This document shows, one piece after another, positions 25,041 through 35,369 of a stretch of DNA of 64,000 nucleotides. Both the position numbers and the translations under genes were made by a program. Where the stretch lies: positions 301,854,150 to 301,918,149 of the forward strand of contig NC_064619.1 of NCBI RefSeq assembly GCF_023898315.1. Direction: 5' to 3'. The notes beneath the pieces are model-generated. The model was not told where the DNA came from. It worked only from the letters and a program-made list of their open reading frames with translations, and made no database searches. This stretch comes from Schistocerca nitens. Taxonomy: Eukaryota; Arthropoda; Insecta; Orthoptera; Acrididae. Within the stretch, counting starts at the first letter, position 1; each line of letters begins with the position of its first letter.

Positions 25041-25202
25041 AAGTAAATTTAAATTTGAGTGAGGTAGATCATCACTCAACCTAATATACATGCCATCTAA
25101 ATATATTAAATATAGTTACATGAACTCTACTTAGTTATATTATCTTTTTCTACGTAATTTTTATTAACACAGACTTCATTTGGCAGAAACACACATACAT
25201 AC

Positions 25203-25437
25203 CAAAACATTACAGATTTCACATAATTTTAGTGTTTCATATGGTGCCAGCCTTGGCGGTAAATCATCAGTTGAGTATCGGAGGATGCTGGATTCTAAGG
25301 CTTTCTGTCGAATCTGCTCAATATTTTCTTCATGGCGACGTGCTGAATCTTCCTGCTTCTGCTGTATCTTTTTTTGCAGCTCTTCTTGATTGGCTAACTG
25401 AGCTGCATGCAAAGCTGAAAGACGTTCTTCTCGGTCT
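25203..25437 (-). CDS. SCAPER: SCAPER exon 7 of those visible (coiled coil and zinc-finger Cys pair)
   Basis: This 235-nt exon has an acceptor in CTCTTCCAG and a GTATGT donor, and runs from phase 2 to phase 0. It encodes [54 protein letters not shown] and [18 protein letters not shown]. The first part is the end of the charged coiled coil. The C-E-I-C pair combines with the next exon to form C-X2-C-X12-H-X5-H, as in vertebrate SCAPER. L-x-P-Y-E just before the finger is also a family mark. The intron that splits the finger is the one filled by the inverted PLE pair. Confidence 0.95.
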
Positions 25438-26188
25438 CTGGAAGAGGTGACCATCATTCAAAACAAAATATTGAAATAAAAGTGCGGCTTTACACGAGTC
25501 TACTGGAGTGTATCATCATCTTGCCTCCAGAATAGTTTTGTCATCAAATTTATAATATTCTCCATTCTTTTTATTATTTTTATTTCAGCTTATCGTGAAT
25601 CAATCATAGTTAATGAAAGGCAGGTTAACTAAGGAAAAGCCAGTCCTCATCTGTGTAAGTCAGAAGCTTGGTGGAGGTTCTATATGACCTAACTGGCAAC
25701 ACATTTCCAAACTCTAGTTATTATAGTCTACAGCAGTCCACTACAATCACTGTAAATAGGTTTCCTATGTTATTTCACTTTGATCGATATTATGTTGAAC
25801 AGAACATGATGAGTAAAATTCAACTCGGCTCTTACTGTTGAAAAGTTTCATATTTTTAAAAAAAACATCATACATGTATACTGGGTCTCTCCCTCGAGAG
25901 CTGTCAGCCTCACATTCTGTAGTATTTTAGCAGGTATTTGCAGTTTTGTTTTTTCCTACATGTAGATGGAGTCAGCCCAAACAAATACTGATCATGATGT
26001 GTTTCATGTGACACCCGTATACAACAGAAAATGTCAGTTTGTCAATTAGGACAGTAAAACAAAAAGTACATCCAGTAGTGAAGAAGAAACTGAGTAACAC
26101 TGCTGCTTGGCAACAGGAGACTGACAGTGCAGCATGGGCAAGAACTCAAAATGTGGCAGGCTGGGGAAGAAAGACGTGATGAACAAAT

Positions 26189-26470
26189 GTTTACCAATAG
26201 TAGTGCTAGAAGACACTGGAGCTGTCAGTTCTTTAAATCATAAAGGATAGTAAAATAGATATTATTGGTTTAGGGATCTGAAAACCAAAACTCCAGGCCA
26301 CTTTACCAAATACTGACACTTTAGGCCTATGTTTACCAATAGTAGTGCTAGAAGACACTGGAGCTGTCAGTTCTTTAAATCATAAAGGATAGTAAAATAG
26401 ATATTATTGGTTTAGGGATCTGAAAACCAAAACTCCAGGCCACTCTACCAAATACTGACACTTTATGGCC
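26189..26470 (+). repeat. 141-bp tandem duplication containing a DTGA protease-like motif
   Basis: Two nearly identical copies start at TGTTTACCAATAGTAGTGCT (26189 and 26330), with only a few differences. In one frame each reads LPIVVLEDTGAVSSLNHKG and then a stop, resembling the D-T-G-A active-site loop of retroelement aspartic proteases. Nothing else of an LTR element was recognised nearby, so the protease assignment is tentative. The duplication itself is certain. Confidence 0.7.
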
Positions 26471-26749
26471 TGTATTAGAACTGAGGCTACATTACTTGCT
26501 GTGAATCAAATACAGTTGATAGTATGAGGCGTCCAAAGGTAGATAAGCATTGTTTGCCACATCATCTTGACCTACTTATGCCATTTCTTGTACCGACCGA
26601 TATCGGGCTATTTCTCTACTACTGCCTTGCAGTATTTCTCAGTCACTACTAAACTTGTTCATGTTTTTTTTTTTTTTATGTTTTGCTATCCCTGCAAGCA
26701 GATACTGATAGCACAGTAACTGCAGTAGGCTAAACTTGGACTGCTCTAC

Positions 26750-28110
26750 CAAATGCCCACATTAAATGCTGGAAAAGCTACTGAGAGTCGTGTACCTGAG
26801 ATACCAAAGGTATCTCAGCTATTATCGTCTCCTGGGAATGCTGCCTCTTCTACAGGAAATACAGGTCTGTCACTACTCTTCCACTTGACTGTGAGTGGTA
26901 TGACAGTGGTAGGTCCAGGCATTCTGTACGGGGAAGATGGGGCTCAGGGAGAATTCCAGATGTCCCCTAACAAACAACTTCAAGATGTTGTCTTCCACCG
27001 AGACCAGTGGAGCTCACTTTACTGTTGAGAAATGTGCTGTGTCCCATGTCAGGGAGAAGAAAAAACAATGGAGTAAGGTACATTAACCACCAGCAGTCCA
27101 AACAACAGCAAATAATGGTATCCCTTAGAGAAATTGCAGCAAGGGATGAGGACACTGTGTATGCCTGGGGGCCTCATTCAACATGTTGAAGATGCTATTC
27201 TTGCTGCCACTGAGGGAACAGTGTGCAACCAACTGAAGACTGTGGGGCATGCTGGAACAAACAATGACTGCTATCTGGGTTCCAAAGTCATACTTGGATC
27301 ATTCCAACAACAGAGAAGGTTGAGAATACCAGCCTTGCTCACAGAGAGTCAAGGAAGCTCGCAAACAGGAGTATTCTCCTCAGAACATGCTTTTTACAGA
27401 TGATTCAGCCATCTATAATGCAGTGCTGCCTGGAAGATGCTGTACAAATATTCAGTCAGATCTTGAAAAGATTTCAAAGTGGTGCACAGACTGACAATTT
27501 CATTCAGAAATGTAAAACTGTGTTCTTCACAAAAGGAAAAAATGTAGTATCTTATGATTACAGTATCGGTGAATCACAGCTGGAATTGGTCAAATCATAC
27601 AAATACCTGGATGTAACACTGTGTAGAGATATGAAATGGAATAACAACACAGGTTGCTGCTGGTAATGCAGGTGGTTGACTTATAGGAAGAATACTGACA
27701 AAATGTAATCAGTCTACAAAGAAGACTGCTTACAAATCATTCATTAAATCCATCCTAGAATATTGCTCAAGTGCGTGCGACTTGTATCAAATGTGACCAA
27801 CAGGAGCCATTGAATCTGTATAGAGAAGGGCAACATGAATGGCCGCAGGTTTGTCTGGCCTGTGGGAATGTCACAGAGATGCCGAAAGAACTGAACAGGC
27901 AGATCTTGGAGATAGACATGAATTATTATCCTGAGAAAGCCTACTTCTAAAATTTCAAGAATTGGCCTTAAATCTACAGCTACACCTGTACTCTGCAAAG
28001 CACAGTGAAGTCCATGACAGAGGTAACATCCCATTGTACCACTTATTAGAGTTTCTTCCCATTCCACTCATATGTGGAGGGGCACAAAAAGAATGATTAT
28101 TTAAATGCCT
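26750..28110 (+). mobile_element. CR1/Jockey-group LINE, internally deleted, plus strand
   Basis: ORF1 traces come first: IMVSLREIAARDEDTVYAWG and QLKTVGHAGTNNDCYLGSK, which match the same places in the ORF1 of the opposite copy at 30.1-30.5 kb. At about 27.4 kb the sequence jumps to the end of RT: CLEDAVQIFSQ, KCKTVFFTKGKNVVSYDYSI and LELVKSYKYLDVTLCRDMKW. Further C-terminal RT sequence with stops runs to about 28.1 kb. EN and the catalytic RT core are missing, so the copy has a large internal deletion. Confidence 0.75.
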
Positions 28111-28337
28111 CTGCGTGCTGTAATTAATCTAATCCTGTACTCAAGAACCTGATGTGCACAATACATAGGGCTTTGTAGTATATTCCTAGAGTCATCAATC
28201 AAAGCCAGTTCTTGTAACTATGTAAGCAGGCTTTCTCGGATAGTTTACGTCTACCTACATCTACATCTACATCTACATTTATACTCTGCAAGCCACCCAA
28301 CGGTGTGTGGCGGAGGGCACTTTACGTGCCACTGTCA

Positions 28338-28968
28338 TTACCTCCCTTTCCTGTTCCAGTCGCGTATGGTTCGCGGGAAGAACGACTGTCTGAAAGCCTC
28401 CGTGCGCGCTCTAATCTCTCTAATTTTACATTCGTGATCTCCTCGGGAGGTATAAGTAGGGGGAAGCAATATATTCGATACCTCATCCAGAAACGCACCC
28501 TCTCGAAACCTGGCGAGCAAGGTACACCGCGATGCAGAGCGCCTCTCTTGCAGAGTCTGCCACTTGAGTTTATTAACCATCTCCGTAACGCTATCACGGT
28601 TACCAAATAACCCTGTGACGAAACACGCCGCTCTTCTTTGGATCTTCTCTATCTCCTCCGTCAACCCGATCTGGTACGGATCCCACACTGATGAGCAATA
28701 CTCAAGTATAGGTCGAACGAACGTAAGACCAGAACTTCCTAGGATTTTCTTTCAAGTCGGTACATAGAATTTTACTTTCGAATTCACTGAACGTTTCACG
28801 CATAGCCCTCCTTACGCTAACTTTGACATCGTTTAGCTTCTGTTTGTCTGAGAGATTTTGGCTGCGTTTAAACTTGCAGTGAAGCTCTCTTTGCTTTCGC
28901 AGTAGTTTCCTATCTTTGTTGTTGTACCACGGTGGGTTTTTCCCGTCCCTCACAGTTTTACTCAGCAC
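28338..28968 (-). pseudogene. LINE ORF2 remnants: linker plus RT C-terminus
   Basis: Frame 28968-28702 reads TVRDGKNPPWYNNKDRKLLR, KFKRSQNLSDKQKLNDVKVS and FWSYVRSTYT, the stretch between endonuclease and RT. Frame 28688-28338 reads MWDPYQIGLTEEIEKIQRRA, ACFVTGLFGNRDSVTEM, LKWQTLQERRSASRCTLLA and RDWNRKGR, the post-RT region. They meet with the RT finger and palm (including the catalytic Asp pair) missing, so this copy could not reverse transcribe. Confidence 0.85.
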
Positions 28969-29063
28969 GTACCTGTCTAAAACGCATTTTACAATTGCCT
29001 TGAACTTTTTCCATAAACACTCAACGTTGTCAGTGTCAGAACAGAAATTTTCGTTTTGATCTG

Positions 29064-29846
29064 TTAGGTAGTCTGAAATCTGCCTTCTATTACTCTTGCT
29101 AAACGGATAAACCTTCCTTCCTTTTTTATATTCCTATTAACTTCCATATTCAGGGATGCTGCAACGGCCTTATGATCACTGATTCCCTGTTCTGCACATA
29201 CAGAGTCGAAAAGTTCGGGTCTGTTTGTTATCAGTACGTCCAAGATGTTATCTCCACGAGTCGGTTCTCTGTTTAATTGCTCGAGGTAATTTTCGGCTAG
29301 TGCACTCAGTATAATGTCACTCGATGCTCTGTCCCTACCACCCGTCCTAAACATCTGAGTGTCCCAGTCTATATCTGGTAAATTGAAATCCCCACCTAAG
29401 ACTATAACATGCTGAGAAAATTTATGTGAAATGTATTCCAAATTTTCTCTCAGTTGTTCTGCCACTAATGCTGCTGAGTCGGGAAGTTGGTAAAAGGAGC
29501 CAATTATTAACCTAGCTTGGTTGTTGAGTATAACCTCCACCCATAATAATTCACAGGAACTATCCACTTCTACTTCACTACAGGATAAACTACTACTAAC
29601 AGCGACGAACACTCCACCACCGGTTGCATGCAATCTATCCTTTCTAAACACCGTCTGTACCTTTGTAAAAATTTCGCCAGAATTTATCTCTGGCTTCAGC
29701 CAGCTTTCTGTACCTATAACGATTTCAGCTTCGGTGCTTTCTATCAGCGCTTGAAGTTCCGGTACTTTACCAACGCAGCTTCGACAGTTTACAATTACAA
29801 TACCGATTGCTGCTTGGTCCCCGCATGTCCTGACTTTGCCCCGCAC
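29064..29846 (-). CDS. LINE apurinic-type endonuclease ORF (260 codons)
   Basis: An uninterrupted frame of the exonuclease-endonuclease-phosphatase fold. IVNCRSCVGKVPELQALIES lies at the N-terminus. EAEIVIGTESWL carries the catalytic Glu region, LIIGSFYQLPDSAALV follows, HVIVLGGDFNLPDIDWD carries the D-x-N motif, and EQGISDHKAVAASL carries the final S-D-H. In LINEs this domain nicks target DNA to prime reverse transcription. It is followed after a frame break by the linker and a deleted RT, so it is part of a dead copy although this domain looks intact. Confidence 0.88.
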   Translation of the reverse strand: MRGKVRTCGDQAAIGIVIVNCRSCVGKVPELQALIESTEAEIVIGTESWLKPEINSGEIFTKVQTVFRKDRLHATGGGVFVAVSSSLSCSEVEVDSSCELLWVEVILNNQARLIIGSFYQLPDSAALVAEQLRENLEYISHKFSQHVIVLGGDFNLPDIDWDTQMFRTGGRDRASSDIILSALAENYLEQLNREPTRGDNILDVLITNRPELFDSVCAEQGISDHKAVAASLNMEVNRNIKKEGRFIRLARVIEGRFQTT

Positions 29847-30073
29847 CCGTTGAGGCTGTTACCCTTTCTGTACTTGCCCAAGGCCATCTAACCTAAAAAA
29901 CCGCCCAGCCCACGCCACACAACCCCTGCTACTCATGTAGCCGCTTGTTGCATGTAGTGGACTCCTGACCTATCCAGCGGAACCCGAAACCCCACCACCC
30001 TATGGCTCAAGTCGAGGAATCTGCAGCCCACACGGTCGCAGAACCCTCTCAGTCTCTGATTCAGACCCTCCAC

Positions 30074-30889
30074 TCAGCTCTGTACCAAAGGTCCGCAGTC
30101 AGTCCTGTTGACGATGCTGCAGATGGTGAGCTCTGCTTTCATCCCGCTAGCGAGACTGGCAGTCTTCACCAAATCAGATAGCCGCCGGGAGCCAGAAAGG
30201 ATTTCCTCAGAAAGGATTTCCTCTGATCCATAGCGACACACATCATTGGTGCCGACATGAGCGACCACCTGCAGATGGGTGCACCCTGTACCCTTCATGG
30301 CATCCGGAAGGACCCTTTCCACATCTGGAATGACTCCCCCGGTATGCACACTGAGTGCACATTGGTTTTCTTCCCCTCTCTTGCTGCCATTTCCCCAAGG
30401 GGCCCCATTACGCGCCTGACTTTGGAGCTCCCAACTACCAGTAAGCCCACCCTCTGCAACCGCCCGGATCTTGCAGACTGAGGGGCAACCTCTGGAACAG
30501 GACAAGCAGCCATGTCAGGCCGTAGGTCAGTATCAGCCTGAAACAAGAGCCTGAAAGCGGTTCGTCAGACAAACTGGAGAGGCCTTCCGTTCAGCCCTCC
30601 GGAATGTCTTTCGCCCCCTGCCGCACCTTGAGACGACCTCCCACTCTACCACAGGTGAGGGATCAGCCTCAATGCGGGCAGTATCCCGGGCAACCACAGT
30701 CGTAGTCCGATCGGGGGATGCGTGGGACGAGCTGGCCGTCCCCGACAAACCCCCATCCGGACCCCCACAGTGATGCCCATTGGCAACAGCCTCAAGCTGT
30801 GTGACCGAAGCCAACACTGCCTGAAGCTGGAAGCGAAGGGATGCCAACTCAGCCTGCATCCGAACACAGCAGTTGCAGTCCCTATCCAT
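30074..30889 (-). pseudogene. LINE ORF1 with esterase-like (SGNH-type) segment, frameshifted
   Basis: The first frame (30889-30533) begins MDRDCNCCVRMQAELASLRF, with a short Leu-rich coiled coil, then a basic SRCGRGRKTFRRAERKA. After a frame change (30546-30295) comes RLQRVGLLVVGSSKVRRVMG with VHSVCIPGESF, and in another frame HLQVVAHVGTNDVCRYGSEE. V-G-x-S-x-V-R at the start and V-G-T-N-D later are the arrangement of the esterase-like ORF1 domains known from CR1-type LINEs. A 15-bp tandem duplication (SEEILSEEILS) is visible at about 30200-30230. Confidence 0.7.
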
Positions 30890-31777
30890 GCTAAAAACTG
30901 TTGTGCAAAGAACGTCTGAACTAATCTACAGAGAGCGCAAACAAATCGACAAAATTTAAACGGTTATTAAAATACAAGATTGCCTAGTAAATGCAGTAAT
31001 GCTGCTACTTGCTCACTGCTGACACACTGCTCGGCGGCGGAAGGAGACTACGCGATTTTACACTATTCAGGTACTAAAACGCGATGCTACAACTCTCAAA
31101 TACTATAATACGCCCGAAATTTATGAATTAAACAATGCAAGTACCAAAAACACGCAAAGAAATTAAGAATTAAACTATGTAACAAATGAGTGAGCTAGGA
31201 GTATACGACTTGCTGCTGCAGCCGCTTATCCAACGGCGGCAGGGAGCATCTTCAAAAGACTGTCAGTTCAGTTTCTTCACCATCTCTATGGCACTCTTAC
31301 ACAGGTCAGACAAACCTGTGACTATTAGTGCTGTTTAAATGATCAATCACAGAATATACTACAAACTCCCACTTATTTCTCTCATAGGGATTGGAGGACA
31401 CGATTCGATTAACTTCCGAAGGCATTCGATTAACTTCCGAAGGCATTCAAATAGCCATTCTTCCCATGCTCAGTACATGGATGGAATAGGAAAAAGCTCT
31501 TCTATCTGGCACAATGGGATGCTCTGCCATGCACTTCACACTGGTCTGTAGGTTATACATGCATATGTAGATAAACTACAACTTAAAAACAAAAAATGAA
31601 ATGAGTTTTTCTGCTGACACTGGGTATCACATGAAATACATGACTAATAGTATTTATTTGGGCGGACTCCCTCTCCACTTTGCAAAACCAAAATTGAAAA
31701 TGTTTGCTCCAATACCAGATAAAATTTGTCTGGCAACTCTCAGGAGGCACACCTGGTGCACAAATCTGAGGCATTTA

Positions 31778-32581
31778 TGAGGGGACTTCGAGAAAGTAAG
31801 TTATTCATTATTATGGCAGACCAAGCAACTTTTATTGAATGCCCAACATCTTTGCTCTAAGATGATCTTGAAATACAACCATTTTCTCAAACATGGAAAT
31901 TCCATAAGGAGGGGCCTAAGGCAGCAGAACGAGGGTGACACATTTGGCAAACAGGTCTGTTGTGTCCACCAGTTACTCTGCGTCTTAACTGACTGCTAGT
32001 ATGCACTTCAGAGTAACAGATTCATGACACTATTTTTCAACACAGTGACCAAGTCTGGGCACACAATTCCACCAATCATTCTTTTCCTCAATGAAAGAAA
32101 TCCGCTACTTGGTCATGGACCCATTCAAGCACTGCTGTGTGAACATCCTCATCTTCAGAAAATCTACAATTCCTATAAATCAGTTCCTAGATTGCCTGGA
32201 CATTGTCATACGTGGTCAATGTCGATGGCATTCCTTCCGAATCAGCATCACCCTCTTTTTTGCAGCTTTGATCAAATTGTTGGCACCATTTCACTATGTC
32301 AGGACACAACATCGCATCTGGTCCATATACGGCCAGAATTGGTGAATCTTTGTGCAATTTAGACTTTTTTCCACAAGAATTGTACTGTCCCTCAATACTT
32401 CAACTTCGCAGTACATTTCCAGTTGCCACTCCCACAATGCAATGTACCTGTTCTTATCACAGCAGAACTGTGTCTGCAGAAAACACAGAACATGTACTCT
32501 CTTCTGAAAATGTGCCACTCTCGTTGTGTGATGGTCTTAATGTAGGACGACAAGTGTAACTTACTTTTTGAAGTTCCCTCA
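31778..32581 (-). mobile_element. Mariner-like DNA transposon relic with terminal inverted repeats
   Basis: The left end TGAGGGGACTTCGAGAAAGT and the right end (reverse complement TGAGGGAACTTCAAAAAGTA) are inverted repeats of about 27 bp. The minus strand encodes a decayed transposase C-terminus: RFSEDEDVHTAVLEWVHDQ, corresponding to the region after the catalytic domain in mariner transposases, followed by stops. Length is about 804 bp, so the copy is internally deleted. A clean TA duplication was not seen at the right end. Confidence 0.75.
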
Positions 32582-32779
32582 TTGTAATTGGACTTTTATG
32601 GGTATAGTCAATTACATATACTGGTAATATTTAAAAGGGAGACTTATATACATTTGCAGCCAAGTTAATGTCATTTTACACAAAATTTCAACACCTTTCT
32701 CAGCTTTCTACTTCAGGTTAGTTGAGCACAGAACTCCTCACCATTCCAGTTTCATCCACACTCAAGTCCAGATACTGAG

Positions 32780-33480
32780 TAACTGCTTGACATGCCTGAA
32801 AAAGGTAGACAAAATACCGTGTCAAGGTGGTATGGCCTATATAGGACAGACAACAGTGGTATGGCCTATATAGGACAGACAACACATACAGTGGAAGAGC
32901 GTTGTATGGAACATCGACGCTGCACTTGCCCACTGCAACCCAGTAAGTCTGCAGTTGCGGAACATTGTATTTCCAATGGACATTCAATAGAGTACGACAA
33001 AACTTCGATTTTGGCCACAGCAACAAGCTTTTGGGACTCCATTATCAAAGAATCTGTTGAAATACGCATTGTGGGAAATCTGATGAACCGTGACAGTGGT
33101 TACCAATTGAATAACGCATGGAATCCCATCATCTCCAAAATTTGCTTGAAACGAAGACACCAGAAGGCTTCGACAGCTGCAGCCAGTGACAATACCGATG
33201 GCAGCTGAGTCTTGCAGTTCCACCAGCGAGGGCGCTGTCACTGGGCAGTGTGGTCGTTCTGTCTCCGCGACTGCAATGCATGTGTGGCAGTACCATCAGC
33301 ACACTATAAAAGACAGAGACAGATCTCGTTCGGCTCACCTGATGATGGCTGGCAGTTGTCCAAATGAAATATTGTGCAATGAAGTTTACGACGACCGGCA
33401 GCAAGCCCGAAATCTTTTTGAACAGTTGATTCGCCAGGATAATTTCAAATTTTACAATAAAAAATTATGTCCCTCTAGAA
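32780..33480 (+). mobile_element. Penelope-like element 3' end with GIY-YIG endonuclease domain
   Basis: This fragment carries the C-terminal GIY-YIG-type domain of a PLE (32792-33208), then an untranslated stretch with a hammerhead-like core, CTGATGA...GAAA (33339-33369), and the ending TTTTACAATAAAAAATTATG. The RT part is absent. This family differs from the 54 kb one. A 29-bp direct duplication (GTGGTATGGCCTATATAGGA..., 32826-32883) repeats the catalytic GMAYIGQ coding block. Confidence 0.82.
32792..33208 (+). CDS. GIY-YIG endonuclease domain of PLE (partial ORF, 138 codons)
   Basis: The frame reads GMAYIGQTTHTVEERCMEHR, then KSAVAEHCISNGHSIEYDKT, FWDSIIKESVEIRIVGNLMN and RDSGYQLNNAWNPIISKIC. 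G-M-A-Y-I-G-Q is the PLE form of the GIY-YIG motif. The Arg of the ERCMEHR helix, the A-E-H block and the K-E-x-x-E-I-R helix holding the metal-binding Glu are present. In PLEs this domain follows RT and cuts target DNA. The start Met is not biological because the upstream RT is missing. An internal 29-bp repeat puts a second, out-of-frame copy of the motif beside the first. Confidence 0.85.
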   Translation: MPEKGRQNTVSRWYGLYRTDNSGMAYIGQTTHTVEERCMEHRRCTCPLQPSKSAVAEHCISNGHSIEYDKTSILATATSFWDSIIKESVEIRIVGNLMNRDSGYQLNNAWNPIISKICLKRRHQKASTAAASDNTDGS

Positions 33481-34139
33481 ACACCTGAAAAGCTCAGACA
33501 TGGCAGTACATGTCAGAAGCATTGGCAGCTTCATGTAGAATCTGCACCTACTGGCACTGGCATTCATAAACATTAAATCTTACACTTATTAGAGTCACAC
33601 TGGTATGATGTGAATTCACAACACCCAAAGTTAAGAATTTAATCTATCATCACTTTGAATCTACTTCCATGTGATCATGTAGATGAAGTCAAACGACACC
33701 TGTTGCAGGAAGTGAACCTGATGCTTTAAGCTTGGTCAGGAAAGGAAGTAGGGTAGTAGTTGCTTGTTTGCTATCCATACATATGGGAACACCAACCAGA
33801 AGAATTTCAAATATTGTAGAAAATAATAAAAGTGACTTAGCTGGAGTCTTCAAAATTTGGAAATGCTCAATTTCATCAGCAAAATCTGAAAGACCACATA
33901 TATAAATTTGCTTGTTGATGTATTCTCTTTAAAGTCTCATATTAAAGAAGGATATTTTGACAATTTCAGTGAAGCTGTAACTGAACTTTCTTTAAAACAA
34001 GAAAAAGAACTGTGCCAAGCTTAAGCTGGCCTGGACACTGCCAGATGACAATGGTGCATATAAGCATGCAACATCGGCTTAGAACGAAAACCTTAAATCT
34101 CAAAAATAAAACAAAAATATTTTAACTACTTTTTTAGGT
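33481..34139. other. Unclassified intron sequence
   Basis: AT-rich sequence between the PLE fragment and the SINE. No family was recognised and no long open frame is present. Confidence 0.5.
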
Positions 34140-34403
34140 AGAAAGCCCTGTATAGTGGTGGTTGTTAGAGTTTTAACGTCCCGTCGACAACGAGGTCATT
34201 AGAGACGGAGCGCAAGCTCGGGTTAGGGAAGGATTGGGAAGGAAATCGGCCATGCCCTTTCAAAGGAACCATCCCGGCATTTGCCTGAAACGATTTAGGG
34301 AAATCACGGAAAACCTAAATCAGGATGGCCGGAGACGGGATTGAACCGTCGTCCTCCCGAATGCGAGTCCAGTGTGCTAACCACTGCGAGAAAGCCCTGT
34401 ATA
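34140..34403 (-). mobile_element. tRNA-derived SINE with 15-bp target-site duplication
   Basis: The body at about 34155-34388 is flanked by exact AGAAAGCCCTGTATA repeats (34140-34154 and 34389-34403). On the minus strand the head at the right reads GTGGTTAGCACACTGGACTC, an A-box region, then GGTTCAATCCC, a B box. The body continues through ATCCTGATTTAGGTTTTCCG and CTTTGAAAGGGCATGGCC to a tail near the left end. I associate this family with Schistocerca. A second, older copy is at 53.26 kb. Confidence 0.92.
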
Positions 34404-34601
34404 TCAGCTATTAGTAAGCCAATGACAGGTAATGATGAATGTGCTGTGCATTTATTGTTAGGCAATCACATCAACTGAGAAAACCTCACATAGCTTTTCT
34501 GAGATATGTTTTCCTAATGAACCAACAATATTTTTTTTTTAAATATAAAGTGCTGGAAAACAAAAGAACACACTTACAGCTAAGGAATTGTTGATAATTA
34601 C

Positions 34602-34711
34602 CTTGCCCTTTCTCTTGCATGTTCTTGCCTTTCTTTTTCCTTTTCTTGCTGTTTTCGTCCAACTCTTTCCTCTCTCTTTCTCCTAAGTTCTTGCATTTTT
34701 TCTAATCTTTC
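34602..34711 (-). CDS. SCAPER: SCAPER exon 6 of those visible (coiled coil)
   Basis: This 110-nt exon has an acceptor in TGATGCAG and a GTAATT donor, and runs from phase 0 to phase 2. It encodes ERLEKMQELRRKREERVGRK, QQEKEKERQEHARERA and a split Arg codon. It is pure charged coiled coil and matches the Q-E-K-E-K-A-R-E-D-A-A-R-E-R-A-type stretch of vertebrate SCAPER in place and length. It is separated from exon 5 by only 107 nt. Confidence 0.92.
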
Positions 34712-34818
34712 CTGCATCAGTTATTCAAATGTATTATCACACAGCACAATAAAAAATTACCAGACAGCACAATAAAAAATTACCACACCATAAAACATAC
34801 TCTTTATGAATGACTTAC

Positions 34819-34935
34819 CTGCCTCTCTGCCTCCAGAAGTCTTCGCCTCTCTTCTGCAGCTGCCTCTTTAGCTGCTTTCTCTTCCTGTTTTCTCTGTCGT
34901 TCTTCATGTATGCCTTGGAGTCGTTCCTCTTGTTC
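34819..34935 (-). CDS. SCAPER: SCAPER exon 5 of those visible (coiled coil)
   Basis: This 117-nt exon is phase 0 on both sides, with an acceptor in CTGTGGAAG and a GTAAGT donor. It encodes EQEERLQGIHEERQRKQEEK and AAKEAAAEERRRLLEAERQ, 39 residues of Glu/Arg-rich coiled coil. The acceptor has a poor polypyrimidine tract, but the frame and phases on both sides require it. The next exon starts after a 107-nt intron. Confidence 0.9.
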
Positions 34936-35369
34936 CTTCCACAGTGAAATTTACACTTAGTCACTTTCTGGTTAAAGGAGTTGTGTTTTACAGGAACTAT
35001 ACAGATAACAACTACTGAAAATATGTTAACCTGTAACTCAGTATTACTTAAAAAGCTACAAAATAAAAGCACAGTAATAGGTATTATCAATAAGTTAATA
35101 TCAGCTGCTTTTACTTATGATTCTGTGCCCATGTTCCTAATGAAATGTCAATGTTATTGTTGTCATCGTTGTCATCTTCAGTATAAGAATTGTTTTGATG
35201 CAGGCTCAGTGCAAGTTTCATCATCTCTGCATGACTATTGCAACCTGCATCCATTTGGAATCTAGTAACTATAGTCAGGTCTTTGGTTTCCTCTACAATT
35301 TTCACCCCTCACACTTCCTCCAATACTAAATTAACTATTTCTTAATGCCCCAGGAAGTCTTTCTTCCTG

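Larger units (their letters stand above)
28258..31250 (-). mobile_element. CR1/Jockey-group LINE with 5' UTR, ORF1, EN and 3' tail (RT core deleted)
   Basis: Reading right to left: a probable 5' UTR (31.25-30.9 kb), ORF1 (30.89-30.07 kb), endonuclease ORF (29.85-29.06 kb), the EN-RT linker (28.97-28.70 kb), the extreme RT C-terminus (28.69-28.34 kb), and a 3' end with a short TACATC-type hexamer tail at about 28258 (GATGTA on the sense strand). The join near 28695 removes the whole catalytic RT core. The same 3' end, including a GTAGATGTAGA tail, ends the copy at 59.3 kb. Most ORF pieces are long and lightly damaged, so the insertion is relatively young. Confidence 0.85.
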
